NCBI RefSeq assembly: GCF_014529535.1
Contig: NW_023503293.1
Location: 3,862,741-3,926,740, forward strand
DNA length: 64,000 bases
Source of the DNA: Bradysia coprophila
Taxonomy: Eukaryota > Arthropoda > Insecta > Diptera > Sciaridae
Direction of reading: 5' to 3'
Every line of letters begins with the position of its first letter. Within the stretch, counting starts at the first letter, position 1. Position numbers and translations under genes: made by a program. Below are positions 13,201-23,759 of the stretch, one piece after another. Below the pieces are notes generated by a model. The model made no database searches and had not been told where the DNA came from. It saw only the letters and a list, made by a program, of their open reading frames with translations.

Positions 13201-13839
13201 TTGCGAAACGAAAAAACAAAACGCAATCGCTTAAAATAGCCAATTTCACATGTCGATGAAAAATGACGGATTGAATGAACGTACAAATTTTTCAAAAAAT
13301 AAGGAACCACCTCAAATGAACCGACCAGATCCGCAAGTCAATGAAATTGCATTTTTATCTCCATTTTTAACGTTTTTTTTTTCAGTTATTAGACTTTTGG
13401 GTCAAGCTAATCGTGGCGGTGAAGTGCACTTCAGGAAAGAAATGACATCAAACCGAAAATTATGTTTACGAAATGTTCACACTTTACAACGTACGTTTGA
13501 AATAACAAAAAAAAGAAGAAGGGAAACTAAAAATAACCATCGCTCACCCAAATCCGAAAAATCAGCTGCTTGATCGATGGTGACGGTTTTCTGCATTTTT
13601 GTGTTTTCTAAAATCATTTTTGCGTATTGTAAAAATCATTTTTTTTTGTGTGATAAATTGTAAGATCATTTTTGGCGTAGTTCGTACATACCATTAAAGA
13701 AAAATGGAGCAGCGGTTTGAAAATACTGTATGAAGTCTTGTGCCGTCAAAATGTTCCCTTCGAATTTCGTTTTCCATTTTTTTAATGGCTTTTCTGGTGG
13801 TTCGATTGATGTTCCCTCGAACTCTTGCAGACCGATCAT
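7228..13839 (-). CDS. Ubr1: E3 ubiquitin-protein ligase of the UBR1/UBR2 N-recognin family
   Basis: This RING E3 recognises N-terminal degrons in cytosol and nucleus and ubiquitinates substrates with an E2. Eight coding exons join in phase: 13839-13692, 12716-12382, 12310-12107, 12037-11787, 11714-10041, 9958-9847, 9783-9655 and 9597-7228. The product is 1740 aa, close to the roughly 1750 aa of animal UBR1/UBR2. The zinc-binding UBR box spans about residues 93-161 (from CGQIFKLGEPTYSC). A ClpS-like type-2 degron region follows at about 211-282 (CTVLYNDETHTFEQV). The RING lies at about 1078-1168 (CILC, then CGHVMHASCW, then CPLCRC). The C-terminal Cys/His autoinhibitory region spans about 1617-1740 and includes GETDQGLRRGNPLHL. 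Most introns are 57-129 nt; intron 1 is 975 nt. The intron at 11715-11786 is 72 nt, in frame and lacks a stop, so a naive ORF call would translate it. The start at 13839 is the first ATG of the homologous N-terminal exon. No disabling changes are seen. The symbol follows Drosophila usage; UBR1 and UBR2 are not separable here. Confidence 0.95.
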
Positions 13840-14773
13840 TGTTGTTGGTGGTTAATTACTATTTCGTTTTCACCTTATTGGTCAAAATTTCACACACAAA
13901 ATTAAACAAACTGAATTTTTTTCGTTTCAATGAAAATTTCGACAAAAAATTAATTTAAAATTTCGATGACATGTCTCGAAAAAGCTACCGAAACAACTGA
14001 AAACTCCTTTTCGTCAAAAAAGAACTAAGCTTGGATGTGTGACGCAGCAGAAACAAAAAGAAATCTTTTTGTTTAAAAATAAAAAAAGGAGATTCAAGGT
14101 TACTTTGATGAAAATGAACGTCAAGGAAATAAAATTTATTTTTTTTGTACGAAATACAGTAAGGCAACACAAAAGTATATAAAAATTGTACACACACAAG
14201 AAAATTGCGTATTTCTCTTTGTTTTTGTCTTTGAAGAAAATATTACAATTTTGCACGAAAAACGGGAAAATCACTGCAAACCAATAAGTAATCAATGTTT
14301 GTTTGGATTAAACGATAAGCCTTTCGTAACACGAAGGCGCATTCAACTGTTCCCAATTATTGGTTAAACTGTAATTTCACTTTTTTTGATGGATTTGAGG
14401 TACACGAACAAACCTTATAATATTTTTAACACACGAGAACGTCGTACCACTGTCAGATAAAATTCAAAAGTGTGTGTGACACTTCGAACGCAAATTCTGG
14501 TAACAACTGGTAGATTTGTTGTTTGTTTTTGTTAGGTTGAATTTCCATATACAAACTGTGTAATACCGGTAATATCTTTTAAGTTCGTAACCGACAATAC
14601 CACAAAATGAACCGAAATGTTTTCGAACCGGTGGCGGTTTACCGTACCGTGTCATAATTAAGGTCGAATATGCTTCTAGTTCTCCAAAATGATTGATTAA
14701 AGTCTGATTTATTTGTAAAAAAAACTTTGAAACGAGTAGAATAATTCTTTTCTTCCTTCGTAAAGGAAAACGT

Positions 14774-14896
14774 CATACTACACTCGGGAAATAATTTGAT
14801 ATTTCGTATCACGATGAGTAAAAGTACATCGGGCTAAAGCCCTCGGACACTTTTACTCATCTGGATACGAAATAACAAATTCCTTCCCTTATATAG
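14774..14896. mobile_element. Hairpin element nested in repeat copy A
   Basis: The arms pair around a centre near 14837: GATATTTCGTATCACGATGA and AGTAAAAGT on the left pair with ACTTTTACTCATCTGGATAC on the right. The terminal parts (CTCGGGAAATAA versus TTCCTTCCC) are weaker. It abuts the next element. Confidence 0.5.
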
Positions 14897-14898
14897 AG

Positions 14899-15122
14899 GG
14901 ATTCTTCTGAAAAACAGAAGACCGAAATCGGACGCATTTTCTATTGGAATTTTTTATATGTGCCCAGTAACGTATTCGACCCCAGAAGCCAAAACCACTT
15001 TAAAAAAATTCTTCGAAGCTTGTGTGGCTAGTGTGAGGTGGTGATCAAAAACCAAAAATTTAAATAAAAAATTCCAATGGAAAGTGCGTCCGATTTCGGA
15101 CTTCTGTTTTTCAGAAGAATCC
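14899..15122. mobile_element. MITE of the GGATTCTTCTGAAAAACAG family, 224 bp
   Basis: Terminal inverted repeats of over 60 bp begin GGATTCTTCTGAAAAACAG and include CGAAATCGGACGCATTTTC. The same termini bound the 804-bp element at 58064-58867, which also shares ATTCTTCGAAGCTTGTGTGG. There is no coding capacity. A target-site duplication is not clear. Confidence 0.7.
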
Positions 15123-16203
15123 TTCATTGTAATATCTATGATCTGGAATTTTGATTACCTTCCACAAACCCAGTCAAATAAATCGACAAACATTTTAAAT
15201 GCAAATTTAACCGATTTCTGGGATACAATAGATAATTCCAGATCATAAGAATTCTATTCGTATCAAAATTGAAAAACAATAAAATCAGATTTTAATTAAT
15301 TTAATTAAAGAAGTAGATGCGTTTAACTAGTATTATCCCGTACGAAGAATTTCTGAAGAATTAACTTGTCAGTGAAACTTGACATTTCTAATGTAACAGT
15401 ATATTATGTAACTAGAAAGAAAAAGGTGCGTTTTTTACCCATATACAATTTTTCATTCAGGCTGGCTCATTCCGAACAAATATTTTGTTTACTGGTTTAT
15501 CCACTGCGATCACAGTGATCACTGTGATAGCACTCATATTTTTTACTTCATCAATCAAAGTAATCTAATCAATGTTTCGCAAGTTAACTCAATTCTTCGT
15601 AACAAATGAAAATGTTTCAACGTTTTAAAATTAAAAAATTCCCTCATGAAGTTGACACAACTTGGAACGAAAAGTGACGTGACTACACAAGTGACGTGAT
15701 TGGGAACAAAAAGTGACATAATTGGGAATGAAAAGTGTAAAATTGAGAGAAATAGTTAGAGAGAGAAAAAGTTGTTGTTTTGTGGTGCTCTATCTAGTGA
15801 GAGAATGTGACGTTTTTGGTCCGCCTGAATGAAAAAAAGTTTTCGATTTTCGTATTGATGAAAAATAATTATTTTTGAGTGATGACATTGTGTTTAAATA
15901 GTGAAAAACAATTTATTAAATTTTTCATGTGTCGGGGCCGAAAATGAGGGAGTTTTGAGATTTTTCTCTGGTTTTCGACCCTTACATGAAAATTTTTTTG
16001 AGTATTTTTTTGGGACGATTGATTTTATGCACTTTCGCATGTACAACTCGCAAAATTGCCTAAGAACAATCGTCCAAAACAGATACACAAATAACTATTG
16101 TTTATATTCCAACGGCAGTTGACAAAATTCACTTTCATTAGTGCTTTCACTGGGAGACGAAAAAATGGAATTTCTGTACGCGTCCTTATGTGGTTACAGC
16201 CAG

Positions 16204-16446
16204 CTTATTGTAATTATACCTAGAGAGGAAGTTTGTACGACGAAATGTGGTCCCAACATCAGTTTGTATAAGATACACATTTCGTATAATTTTACACCAA
16301 TACATGTATGCGTTCGCTTTTGATAGTTTAATTTGCCCTCTTAATTAAGAGGGCAAACACACATACCATTACAAATTTCGTATTTGATGTTGGGACCACA
16401 TATTTTACGTAATTTTGTTCGAAATTTCAGGTATAATTACTCTTAG
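16204..16446. mobile_element. 243-bp palindromic element with 8-bp target-site duplication
   Basis: The octamer ACAGCCAG occurs at 16196-16203 and again at 16447-16454, directly flanking the element. The termini read CTTATTGTAATTATACCT and, inverted, CTAAGAGTAATTATACCT. Interior arms pair over GTGGTCCCAACATCA. The centre is TTAATTAA at 16341-16348, flanked by GCCCTC and GAGGGC. An 8-bp duplication suits hAT-like or P-like superfamilies; the superfamily is inferred only. Confidence 0.75.
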
Positions 16447-16454
16447 ACAGCCAG

Positions 16455-16860
16455 TATCTACACTAAATGTCAACTTGACCAAGCAAAAAGCAAAATTTGC
16501 GAAAATATTTCTTTGAAATGTTTTGGATTATTATTAACCAAAAAAAAACCTTTCAAACAAATGTAATAATGTTTGTGACCTGAAATTTTGACTACACACC
16601 GAAGACCTAGTCAAATAAATCTAATGTTAAATGTTAAATGTTAAAACGTTTTAAATGCAAATATAAAAAGTTTTCCGACCATACTAATTGTTCAATTAGT
16701 TTCAAAAATTGTTTTTTTTAACTATAAACAAAAATTAATTAATGAGCAGGCAGAATTGGTAATTTAAGTGTCTACCTCAACTCCATGTAAATTCAACATG
16801 ACAAAAACAAAAAAAAATCGTTTTATGCTTCTTTCAAAGTGAACGAACTCCACGAATTCT
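16455..16860. repeat. Dispersed repeat family, decayed copy C
   Basis: Motifs in the order of the 44353-44980 copy recur: GACCTAGTCAAATAAAT, TTTTAAATGCAAATATAA, TTGGTAATTTA and GTAAATTCAAC with ATGACAAAAACAAAAA. A 10-bp unit AATGTTAAAT is tandemly repeated at about 16623-16645. Boundaries are approximate. Confidence 0.45.
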
Positions 16861-17286
16861 CTTTGGACATTTTAGCTTTTTGGATAATCTGGATAAACGT
16901 TATTTTTGAATTTGATTTGTTGGCAATTTTCGCAATAAGAACAATAATGAAACAATTTGGTCGACGATTTTTGTTGCACTTATCTTGCCCAGCTACTTAG
17001 ATTCCCTGAAAAATGACGATTTCTGAGAATACTACAATTCGGGATTAGTCTCTTCTCAACAGGCCCAATAGACAGTCATCTTTTTCAATCGAAATTATTG
17101 CCTACGATCTACACTTCTTGAAACTTTCATATTGGTTCGGTCTGAAAGTTATAAATAGCTCGGACGAATCAAAGAGATAACTCTTATTTGCATCTACTTG
17201 ACGATCTTATGCGGTAAGAATTTACCTCCCCACTGACACTGCAAACCCCACTGGCACTGGGGACAGGAGGGGGAAACGACTCGGAT

Positions 17287-17448
17287 CAACGCACTTCAAG
17301 CAAAGCTGGTATTCTTAATAGGGTACTGAAACTTAACAGTGCTCCATACAAAATTTTACACTATAAAAGGAGTGGGGATAAAATTTCATACAAAATAGTA
17401 CTCTATTTGGCAGCTGTCATTAATAGCTCTTATGCTTGAAGTGCGTTG
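17287..17448. mobile_element. 162-bp MITE, CAACGCACTTC family, 7-bp target-site duplication
   Basis: The element starts CAACGCACTTCAAGC and ends GCTTGAAGTGCGTTG. The heptamer CTCGGAT sits at 17280-17286 and again at 17449-17455. Interior sequence (GTACTGAAACTT, CAGTGCTCCATACAAAATT, AATAGTACTCTATTTGGCAG) is nearly the same as in the copy at 28238-28403. It is non-coding. Confidence 0.85.
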
Positions 17449-18027
17449 CTCGGATAAATATGAATATTTCAAAATTGATAGGCAAATTAAGGTTAGTGAG
17501 GCCGTTTCCCTCGACCTACTATAATATCAATATACACGACTAACTAAAACAAACGGTTGCGACATAATTTACTGACGACCAGGATTTTAACGTTCTTTCG
17601 ACTTCTCTAAGTAATTTCGCAACAACAAATTTCTGAAAATAGAAACTTGGCTTAGTAATTTTGCTGTTTAGCCTGAGTCCTATATGTTTCGTCTTTCACC
17701 ACTGTCGCAAAACCATTGTTTAAAAAATAATATAAAGAGCTCGATCGACAAAACGTCTATGTTCATCCGTATCTGCTAAAATGAATAAAAATCTGATATT
17801 CCTAAATGTTGCATATCAATTTAATAAAAGAACTAGACTACCCACATGCATGAATTAGGTGTCTGAACTTCCAAACCTCGCTGAAACATTTTTGATTTCC
17901 AAAATTCAACATGTGCGGAACCAGAATCGAATATCTTACTTTTCTATGGTGTCGTTCAGTAAAGTTTAGACCAGTAGGTCATAGGCCATCCACATTCTTC
18001 AATGTTAAGACTTATTATCAAACCTGA

Positions 18028-18802
18028 TGTTGGAATTTCACGGATTCCAATCCGGAATCTAAAATGAAACGACCAGTTTGTCGTCTCGAAATAGACTGAA
18101 TTTATTATAGGAAATACACCGTATTTATATGATTTTAGTCCTTAACTAAGGTTACTAGATTTACACAGTCAATGAGATTACTGTGTTCATTCACTCAACG
18201 TAAGTTATTATCAAGTGATATCCAACACTACCCCTCAATTGATAATAACTAATGGATCCACTTAATGTTTCTCGCAGTTCTCCTACTCAAATTCGCTGTT
18301 GCCACCAATGATATCCAATGATATCCAATGATATCCAATGATATTCTCGCTTCCGTATGTCTTCAACAACCTCCAATCATTAAGCAATCCATTGACTTGT
18401 ATGTGCCAACGACCACACTGCCGCTTGCTTTACCGCTATGCCCATACACAGTCAATACCGCATCTTGCCACCAAATGAATTCACTGTTGAGACCATCGGC
18501 TACCTCTCATTGACCTCATGCAACCATTGTCTGCCAGTGACCACCTCCTCAGACGGCGCTGTAGATTAATTGCCACAGTTTAATGTGCCTGGGCCCATAA
18601 CCTGTTGGAATTTCACGGATTCCAATCCGGAATCTAAAATGAAACGACCAGTTTGTCGTCTCGAAATAGACTGAATTTATTATAGGAAATACACCGTATT
18701 TATATGATTTTAGTCCTTAACTAAGGTTACTAGATTTACACAGTCAATGAGATTACTGTGTTCATTCACTCAACATAAGTTATTATCAAGTGATATCCAA
18801 CA
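18028..18802. mobile_element. TRIM: LTR retrotransposon in miniature, 200-bp LTRs
   Basis: Two 200-bp direct repeats lie at 18028-18227 and 18603-18802. Each begins TGTTGGAATTTCACGG and ends GATATCCAACA, the TG...CA form of LTRs. I see one difference, G at 18200 against A at 18775. CCTGA flanks the whole unit at 18023-18027 and 18803-18807, a perfect 5-bp target-site duplication. The 375-bp interior has no gag or pol frame and holds four tandem copies of ATATCCAATG at about 18306-18345. Near-identical LTRs indicate recent insertion, so mobilisation must come from an autonomous relative elsewhere. The primer-binding site and purine tract were not identified. Confidence 0.9.
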
Positions 18803-19510
18803 CCTGAATCACATCTTTCTGGGATGATGTATCCCGAAGATGAAATATGTGAATATGTTGGTACTAGGCACATCCACACCTAAAGGAGAACATCTCGATA
18901 TATAATTGTGTAGAAACATTACTATGTCAACAAGATGAAGTTATTTTGGGACTAAGCTGATCTCCTCAAAAAAATTTTGTGTTTCACTGACTCCTAGGAC
19001 CTGTATCAGACTAGTTCACGAGTCGTTTGCATCACCTTTAGTGTCAGAAAGATGATGTATAGGATTTAAAGGCTACAACATCTCGCGGCTAAGGATGATC
19101 TACCACTTTCAATGTAAAGGGAGCAGTTCCTTCACACGAGAAGGTTCTATGGAGAACCTTCCAGAAATTTGAATATTGTCTGAAGAATGAGTTCATCACA
19201 CAGACCAGAAATGTAGCAAAATGTTGTCATAACTCTCAAAATAAGGAAAAAGGTATCCCAAGAAACCTTTTGTACATATAACAAATTGTTATACCTGATG
19301 GATGTTGTAAATTGTATTGTAAAGGCGAAAGATACACACAGCAACGAAAGTGTACATTGGCACATAGAACTGCATCGTTTAGATGCATACAGTCAAAGCT
19401 TTTGAAATACATTTATCCATGTAATGAAGTATCTTGGTACCTGTAGCCTGGATTAACATGGAATAAATATAACGAAACATACATGGTAAATTCTGTTTAG
19501 AGCTGGACTA

Positions 19511-20414
19511 AGGTAAGTGAGGGTATAGCTGACCGTGCAGGTGTACCTGACCAGCTACATTATTTATCAGTTTTGGAAAATAATTACAAATGAAAATACG
19601 CAAATTAACGTTATAATTAATCTTTAGAGCCTAAAGATTAATTTTTTCATGAAAATAATGCGATTATTATGTTTACTTATTTGATAAAACCATAAAATGA
19701 AAAAAGTGCACCAACTCAGTACAAAGTTGCACATTTCTTAAGAAAATCGTAAAATCGGTGTGGTCTAATTTAAGGTTTTTATTGACAAAAGAATTATTAA
19801 TGGACAAAGTTTTGGTGTTTTTAGGTAGTAAATAGTTCGACAATTAATATTATTAACATAAATAGCGTCTTAAAGTTAATATTTGATTAATTACATGGTG
19901 GTCAAAACATTGCATCAAAAATATGCCATGTTTGTGTAGTTGACCGCACCAAATTCCGTACATTTTTCTTCATGTGACAAATTCACCTTCCATGTGCATT
20001 GTTGTGTACAAAATGAAGTGATTAAAATTCGTTGATATTTTGTGTTTTTATGAGTTTTTATCATTGAAACTGATTAATATCAGTGAATTAAGAGTGAAAA
20101 TGTGTCGAATAATGCGAAATTATTGCGAAAAATGTCTAATTTTGTAGCGGTCAACTACTTCAACAAGACTGGTCAGGTATAAAAACATCCGTTTTTTAGT
20201 GGTCAGCTACTGCATCAAAAACAGTGCTTCAGTAAAATCAGTTTTTTACAGTAAAAATTAATTAATTGTCAATATTTCTGATATTATACGGAATGGGAAC
20301 AGATCAAATTAAATTCTCACGAAGGAAAAACTTAGCTTCATCGAAATCATCCTGAGATACTGATGACCAAAGTTGAAAAATTGCTTAGCCGGTCAGCTAC
20401 TACCTCACTTACCT
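19511..20414. mobile_element. 0.9-kb non-autonomous DNA transposon with TA flanks
   Basis: The termini are AGGTAAGTGAGG (19511-19522) and its exact inverse CCTCACTTACCT (20403-20414). TA lies immediately outside each end (19509-19510 and 20415-20416). The inverted similarity continues with TAGCTGACC. Further copies of the GGTCAGCTAC/GACCAGCTAC motif occur in both orientations inside. No transposase frame is seen. Confidence 0.7.
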
Positions 20415-21759
20415 TATAGGCGTAAGTAGAAAAACACTTGAGTATAGCATAGCCCATTCACATAACATTCTATACATACTAAGAAGAAACACTCGTCGTA
20501 TATAGCTAAAAGATTATCGCATTTTTATTAGACAAAATGTTATTTACTTGCTCGTTGGACAAGAATTTCCGTAGCTAACGTGGCACTTTTTTAATGTAAA
20601 TGGTGTATATGCCATCGATATCTGAAAAAATAATTTTGATGAGGCATCATTTGTTCAACAATCGTTCGACGGTAAGGTCGATCAGCACACACAGTTCGAA
20701 GAGTGAGAGGAGATAGGAATTTTGGAATTGAATTTCGTTTTAAAGAAGTGTGATAAAATCTAAATCATATCGTAAACCCGGTCGATGTGTTTATTTTACC
20801 ATCGATCAATGGTTTTTGTAAATCCGATATTCATTCTACTTAATTTGGTGTGTTGATTCAATCAATAATCAGCTTACACAGATCCAGTAGATACAGTAAT
20901 TTATTGTTAAAATAAAAGAGGAAGTTTTCCGTGTTGAATAGTTCAATATATCGAACAGTATTCAACCCCGTGACTTCCCTACATTTAAATTTAAATTGGG
21001 TCAGTTAATCAGTACTTTATCAGTTCATTGTTGGTAGAGGAGATTGATTTCTGATTTCGTTTGAAAGAAAATTGTCGCAACAAAATGTTGAATTTCATAT
21101 GTATCATATCCGGCCACGTGTTTATTGTCGCTCAGTTTTTGTTGAATTTTACGTGTGTCCATCGTTTCGAAATGTTGTTCATTATTCAATTCCAAATTCA
21201 TTTCTTCTCTCACAAGAAATTACAAAATGAAAATCGAAAATGCTTTACAGGATTTCTATTTTCAATACACGATTGATCAGACCGATTGCTTTTAAACAGA
21301 CACCTCCGATATCGCGTTTTTTCTGTTCTTCTATAAAAACGAGTTCAAAGCTGCCGGAATTTAGATGAAAAACAATTTCCAGAGGAAGTAACAAAAGAAT
21401 TTCCAGTAATTCTTTTGTTATTTCATTGGAAATTGTTTCTTCAGAATTACAGCAGAGTTCTGCAGTTGCTAGGATTGATTATGAATTATGAGATAATGTT
21501 TTCATTACTCAAATGGATAGCACACTCTGAGTTCACTATTCCACCAATCTCAACGTGGAAATGTAACTTGAGAGTGCAAACAGCGGTGGGGGGACCTAAA
21601 GTTCTATTTTTAGTATTATGTATTATGAGCTCAAAACTACCAATAATCGATCACCTTTGGTAAATCAATATGTTCCATTATATCAATTGATTTCCTTCTA
21701 AAGTTGTCAATCATCTGAAGTTCTATCTGTAATCAAGTTTGCTTATTCATTGGCATTTA

Positions 21760-21878
21760 TGCTTGATTTCCTCTTACGCCGTTTACGCTCCGTTTGCACT
21801 CTGTTTACTTATTAAACAATAAAAAATAGGCGTGGTTTAGCTAAACGGACCGTAAACGGCGTAAGAGGAAATCAAGCA
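21760..21878. mobile_element. 119-bp MITE with TTA duplication
   Basis: The arms TGCTTGATTTCCTCTTACGC and GCGTAAGAGGAAATCAAGCA are exact inverses at the ends and continue over CGTTTACG. TTA flanks both sides (21757-21759 and 21879-21881), a 3-bp duplication like that of PIF/Harbinger (Tourist-type) elements. Confidence 0.75.
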
Positions 21879-21984
21879 TTAGTTAAATTGCAAATTTTGA
21901 AAGGCATCAGAGAATTTCCATATTTAACCATTTTTTCAGCCTACGTGTTACACGTAGTAGCACAGTTGTAGATGTAGACACTTA

Positions 21985-22112
21985 TGCTTAATTTCCACTT
22001 ACCAAAAAAGTACTCTTTGTGAAAGACAAAATTGAATTTTTTCCATTTTTGTTTTGTTTACTTGACAGTTCGCTCTCTCACGAAGTACTTTTGGTTGAGT
22101 GGAAACCATACA
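21985..22112. mobile_element. 128-bp MITE with TTA duplication, related terminus
   Basis: The left end TGCTTAATTTCCACTTACC and the inverted right end TGTATGGTTTCCACTCAACC are related to each other and to the neighbour at 21760. Inner arms carry AAGTACT and AGTACTTTTGG. TTA flanks both sides (21982-21984 and 22113-22115). Confidence 0.65.
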
Positions 22113-23175
22113 TTATACTATTTATGTCACAATTCATTTATGTTCTCCAAGTGAAGCTTGAGTTTGCTTCAGATGGTAGGGAGAGCGTACCAATGCTTGG
22201 ACAAGAATGAGTCCTCTGACACCGATTATTCTCTCATTCAATTTAAATTATCACCGACTTTTCTATGTGGTAACAATAACAATATGAAGGATTTAGAATT
22301 GTTGGATGCATGATATTTTATCCGGATAGTCTTGGAGAAGTCTAGTTTTGATGTAGCTTCCCTTAGGGTCTGGTCTGGTCTTAGGGTTAGAGTAGATGTC
22401 GAGTAAAATCGTTTCGAAATTATAGCGATCCGAAGAGTTCTATGGAGGATGGACTCTTCGGGCATTGTACGAAGAAAATTTGTAAAAAGACTCATAATGA
22501 CTTTCATTCCGACTATGAACAAATGATAGTTTGTTGTCTGATGCCTAACCTCGGAATCGGGTCGAAAATGAATGTTTTAGGTCTGATCTATGCTGAATGC
22601 AAACATGCAGAAAAGTTGTCCAGTGTTAACTGGATTCAGTGGCTTGAGCTTTCGATAAAATGTTGTGATCGACAACAAGTAGCTTCCAAGATTATTGCAA
22701 CCTTATGAAGTCATCGGGAATCCCGTTAACATGTTAACAGTAACTGCAGTAAACAACTTCTCTGTACCCTTGACTGTCTCATAAAGGAACCTGAACCATT
22801 CGGTCTTGAACTCATACTTGCACATCCTGCAAGGAGCTTAAGATCAGTTTGGAGAGGAACCACTAGAATTGCTTCGAAAATGCACCACTATTTTGACTTC
22901 AGAGTTCAGCCAACACAAGAATTTGAGGCACAGTGTGGTGCGTTGTCAGAATCGAATTCTTAGATCTCCGCATCGGCCTAATTTTATTTGACACACAACA
23001 GTCACAACTGAAAGACGATGATGTTTTTTATACAAAAATTTCAATATTTTAATTCATAAACATTAAATGTAACTCAAGCATACACCATTCCAATTCATCG
23101 GACATTCTTTTCAATTAAATTTAATTTACAAAAAAAAATCAACAAAAAATAAACAAAAAACGAAAGGCGGCGAAT

Positions 23176-23574
23176 TCATCGTCCCTCTTTATCATCCAAC
23201 AACGCACGGCCCTTAATTTTTTCCGCCTCAATTTGCTTATAAATGGAATTAAGTCGGTCTTGGGCATTGTTCAACACATTGTAGACCACCGTCACTTTGT
23301 GCTTCACATTGATCATCTTCTTCAAATATTCGTCCAAAATGACGGGCGTTTGCTGTGACTTTTCGATCGCTTTCAATTTCATGGTTAAATTTTCCAGCAA
23401 TTGTTTCAGTTCATATTGAGCAATGCGAGTCGCTTTTACCCGCTCCTGCAGCTGATCGACACACGGCCGAAACATTGATATTATGCCATCGGCTAGAATG
23501 TCTCTGGTTGGATTATCACAGAAATTTTCGGTATTTCCATCATCAGTGGCAGTGCTCTCGGAGTCTGGATCCAT
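23176..23574 (-). CDS. Snapin: SNARE-associated protein Snapin
   Basis: Snapin is a subunit of BLOC-1 and BORC, acting in lysosome-related organelle biogenesis, lysosome positioning and SNARE-dependent fusion. The single frame encodes 132 aa, the usual length (about 130-136). The core reads NPTRDILADGIISMFRPCVD, then a heptad-rich helical region, then LNVKHKVTVVYN-like MINVKHKVTVVYNVLNNAQD and a basic tail with RALLDDKEG. The ATG at 23574 gives an acidic start (MDPDSESTATDDGNTENF) typical of insect Snapin. The frame stays open upstream to a good acceptor at about 23650, so a spliced 5' leader is likely. ALG14 ends only 185 bp upstream on the same strand. A possible AATAAA signal lies at 22983-22988 (minus). 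Confidence 0.93.
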   Translation of the reverse strand: MDPDSESTATDDGNTENFCDNPTRDILADGIISMFRPCVDQLQERVKATRIAQYELKQLLENLTMKLKAIEKSQQTPVILDEYLKKMINVKHKVTVVYNVLNNAQDRLNSIYKQIEAEKIKGRALLDDKEGR

Positions 23575-23759
23575 TAGCGGTGAACTTTCAAAATAGCTAT
23601 CGGTGGTGTAACGGTTGTGTCTTCTTAGTATCGAGCCTTTATCTTCAAACTAAAACAAAATGACTTTGTTGATTGGATGCGTAATGGTTGCGATGAGTTA
23701 ATTGTACAGTTAAAGTAATTTATAAAAGAACGTTGGTGGGGTCAGTGTTTGTCGGCGCA

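Larger units (their letters stand above)
14474..15440. repeat. Dispersed repeat family, copy A, split by nested insertions
   Basis: From GTGTGACACTTCGAACGCAA at 14474 the sequence follows the copy at 44353-44980 through the motifs GTTAGGTTGAA, AATACCGGTAATA and AGTAGAATAATT. Homology then breaks near 14752 and resumes near 15131 at GATCTGGAATTTTGA. The gap holds a hairpin (14774-14896) and a MITE (14899-15122). No coding capacity is seen. The outer boundaries are approximate. Confidence 0.65.
13840..23175. other. Nine-kilobase gene-free, transposon-rich interval
   Basis: No conserved gene is recognisable on either strand. It holds three copies or part-copies of one dispersed repeat family (two here), nested hairpins, an 8-bp-TSD element, a 7-bp-TSD MITE, a TRIM, a 0.9-kb TA-flanked element and two adjacent TTA-flanked MITEs, listed separately. 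Stretches 18808-19508, 20417-21756 and 22116-22980 hold only short random-looking frames. Confidence 0.6.

Noticed and set aside
18328-18513. 61-codon frame inside the TRIM
   Set aside because: It begins in the ATATCCAATG tandem and has no gag-like features.
22238-22708. Overlapping 88- and 94-codon frames on opposite strands
   Set aside because: Neither resembles a known protein; they look like random frames in repeat-rich DNA.
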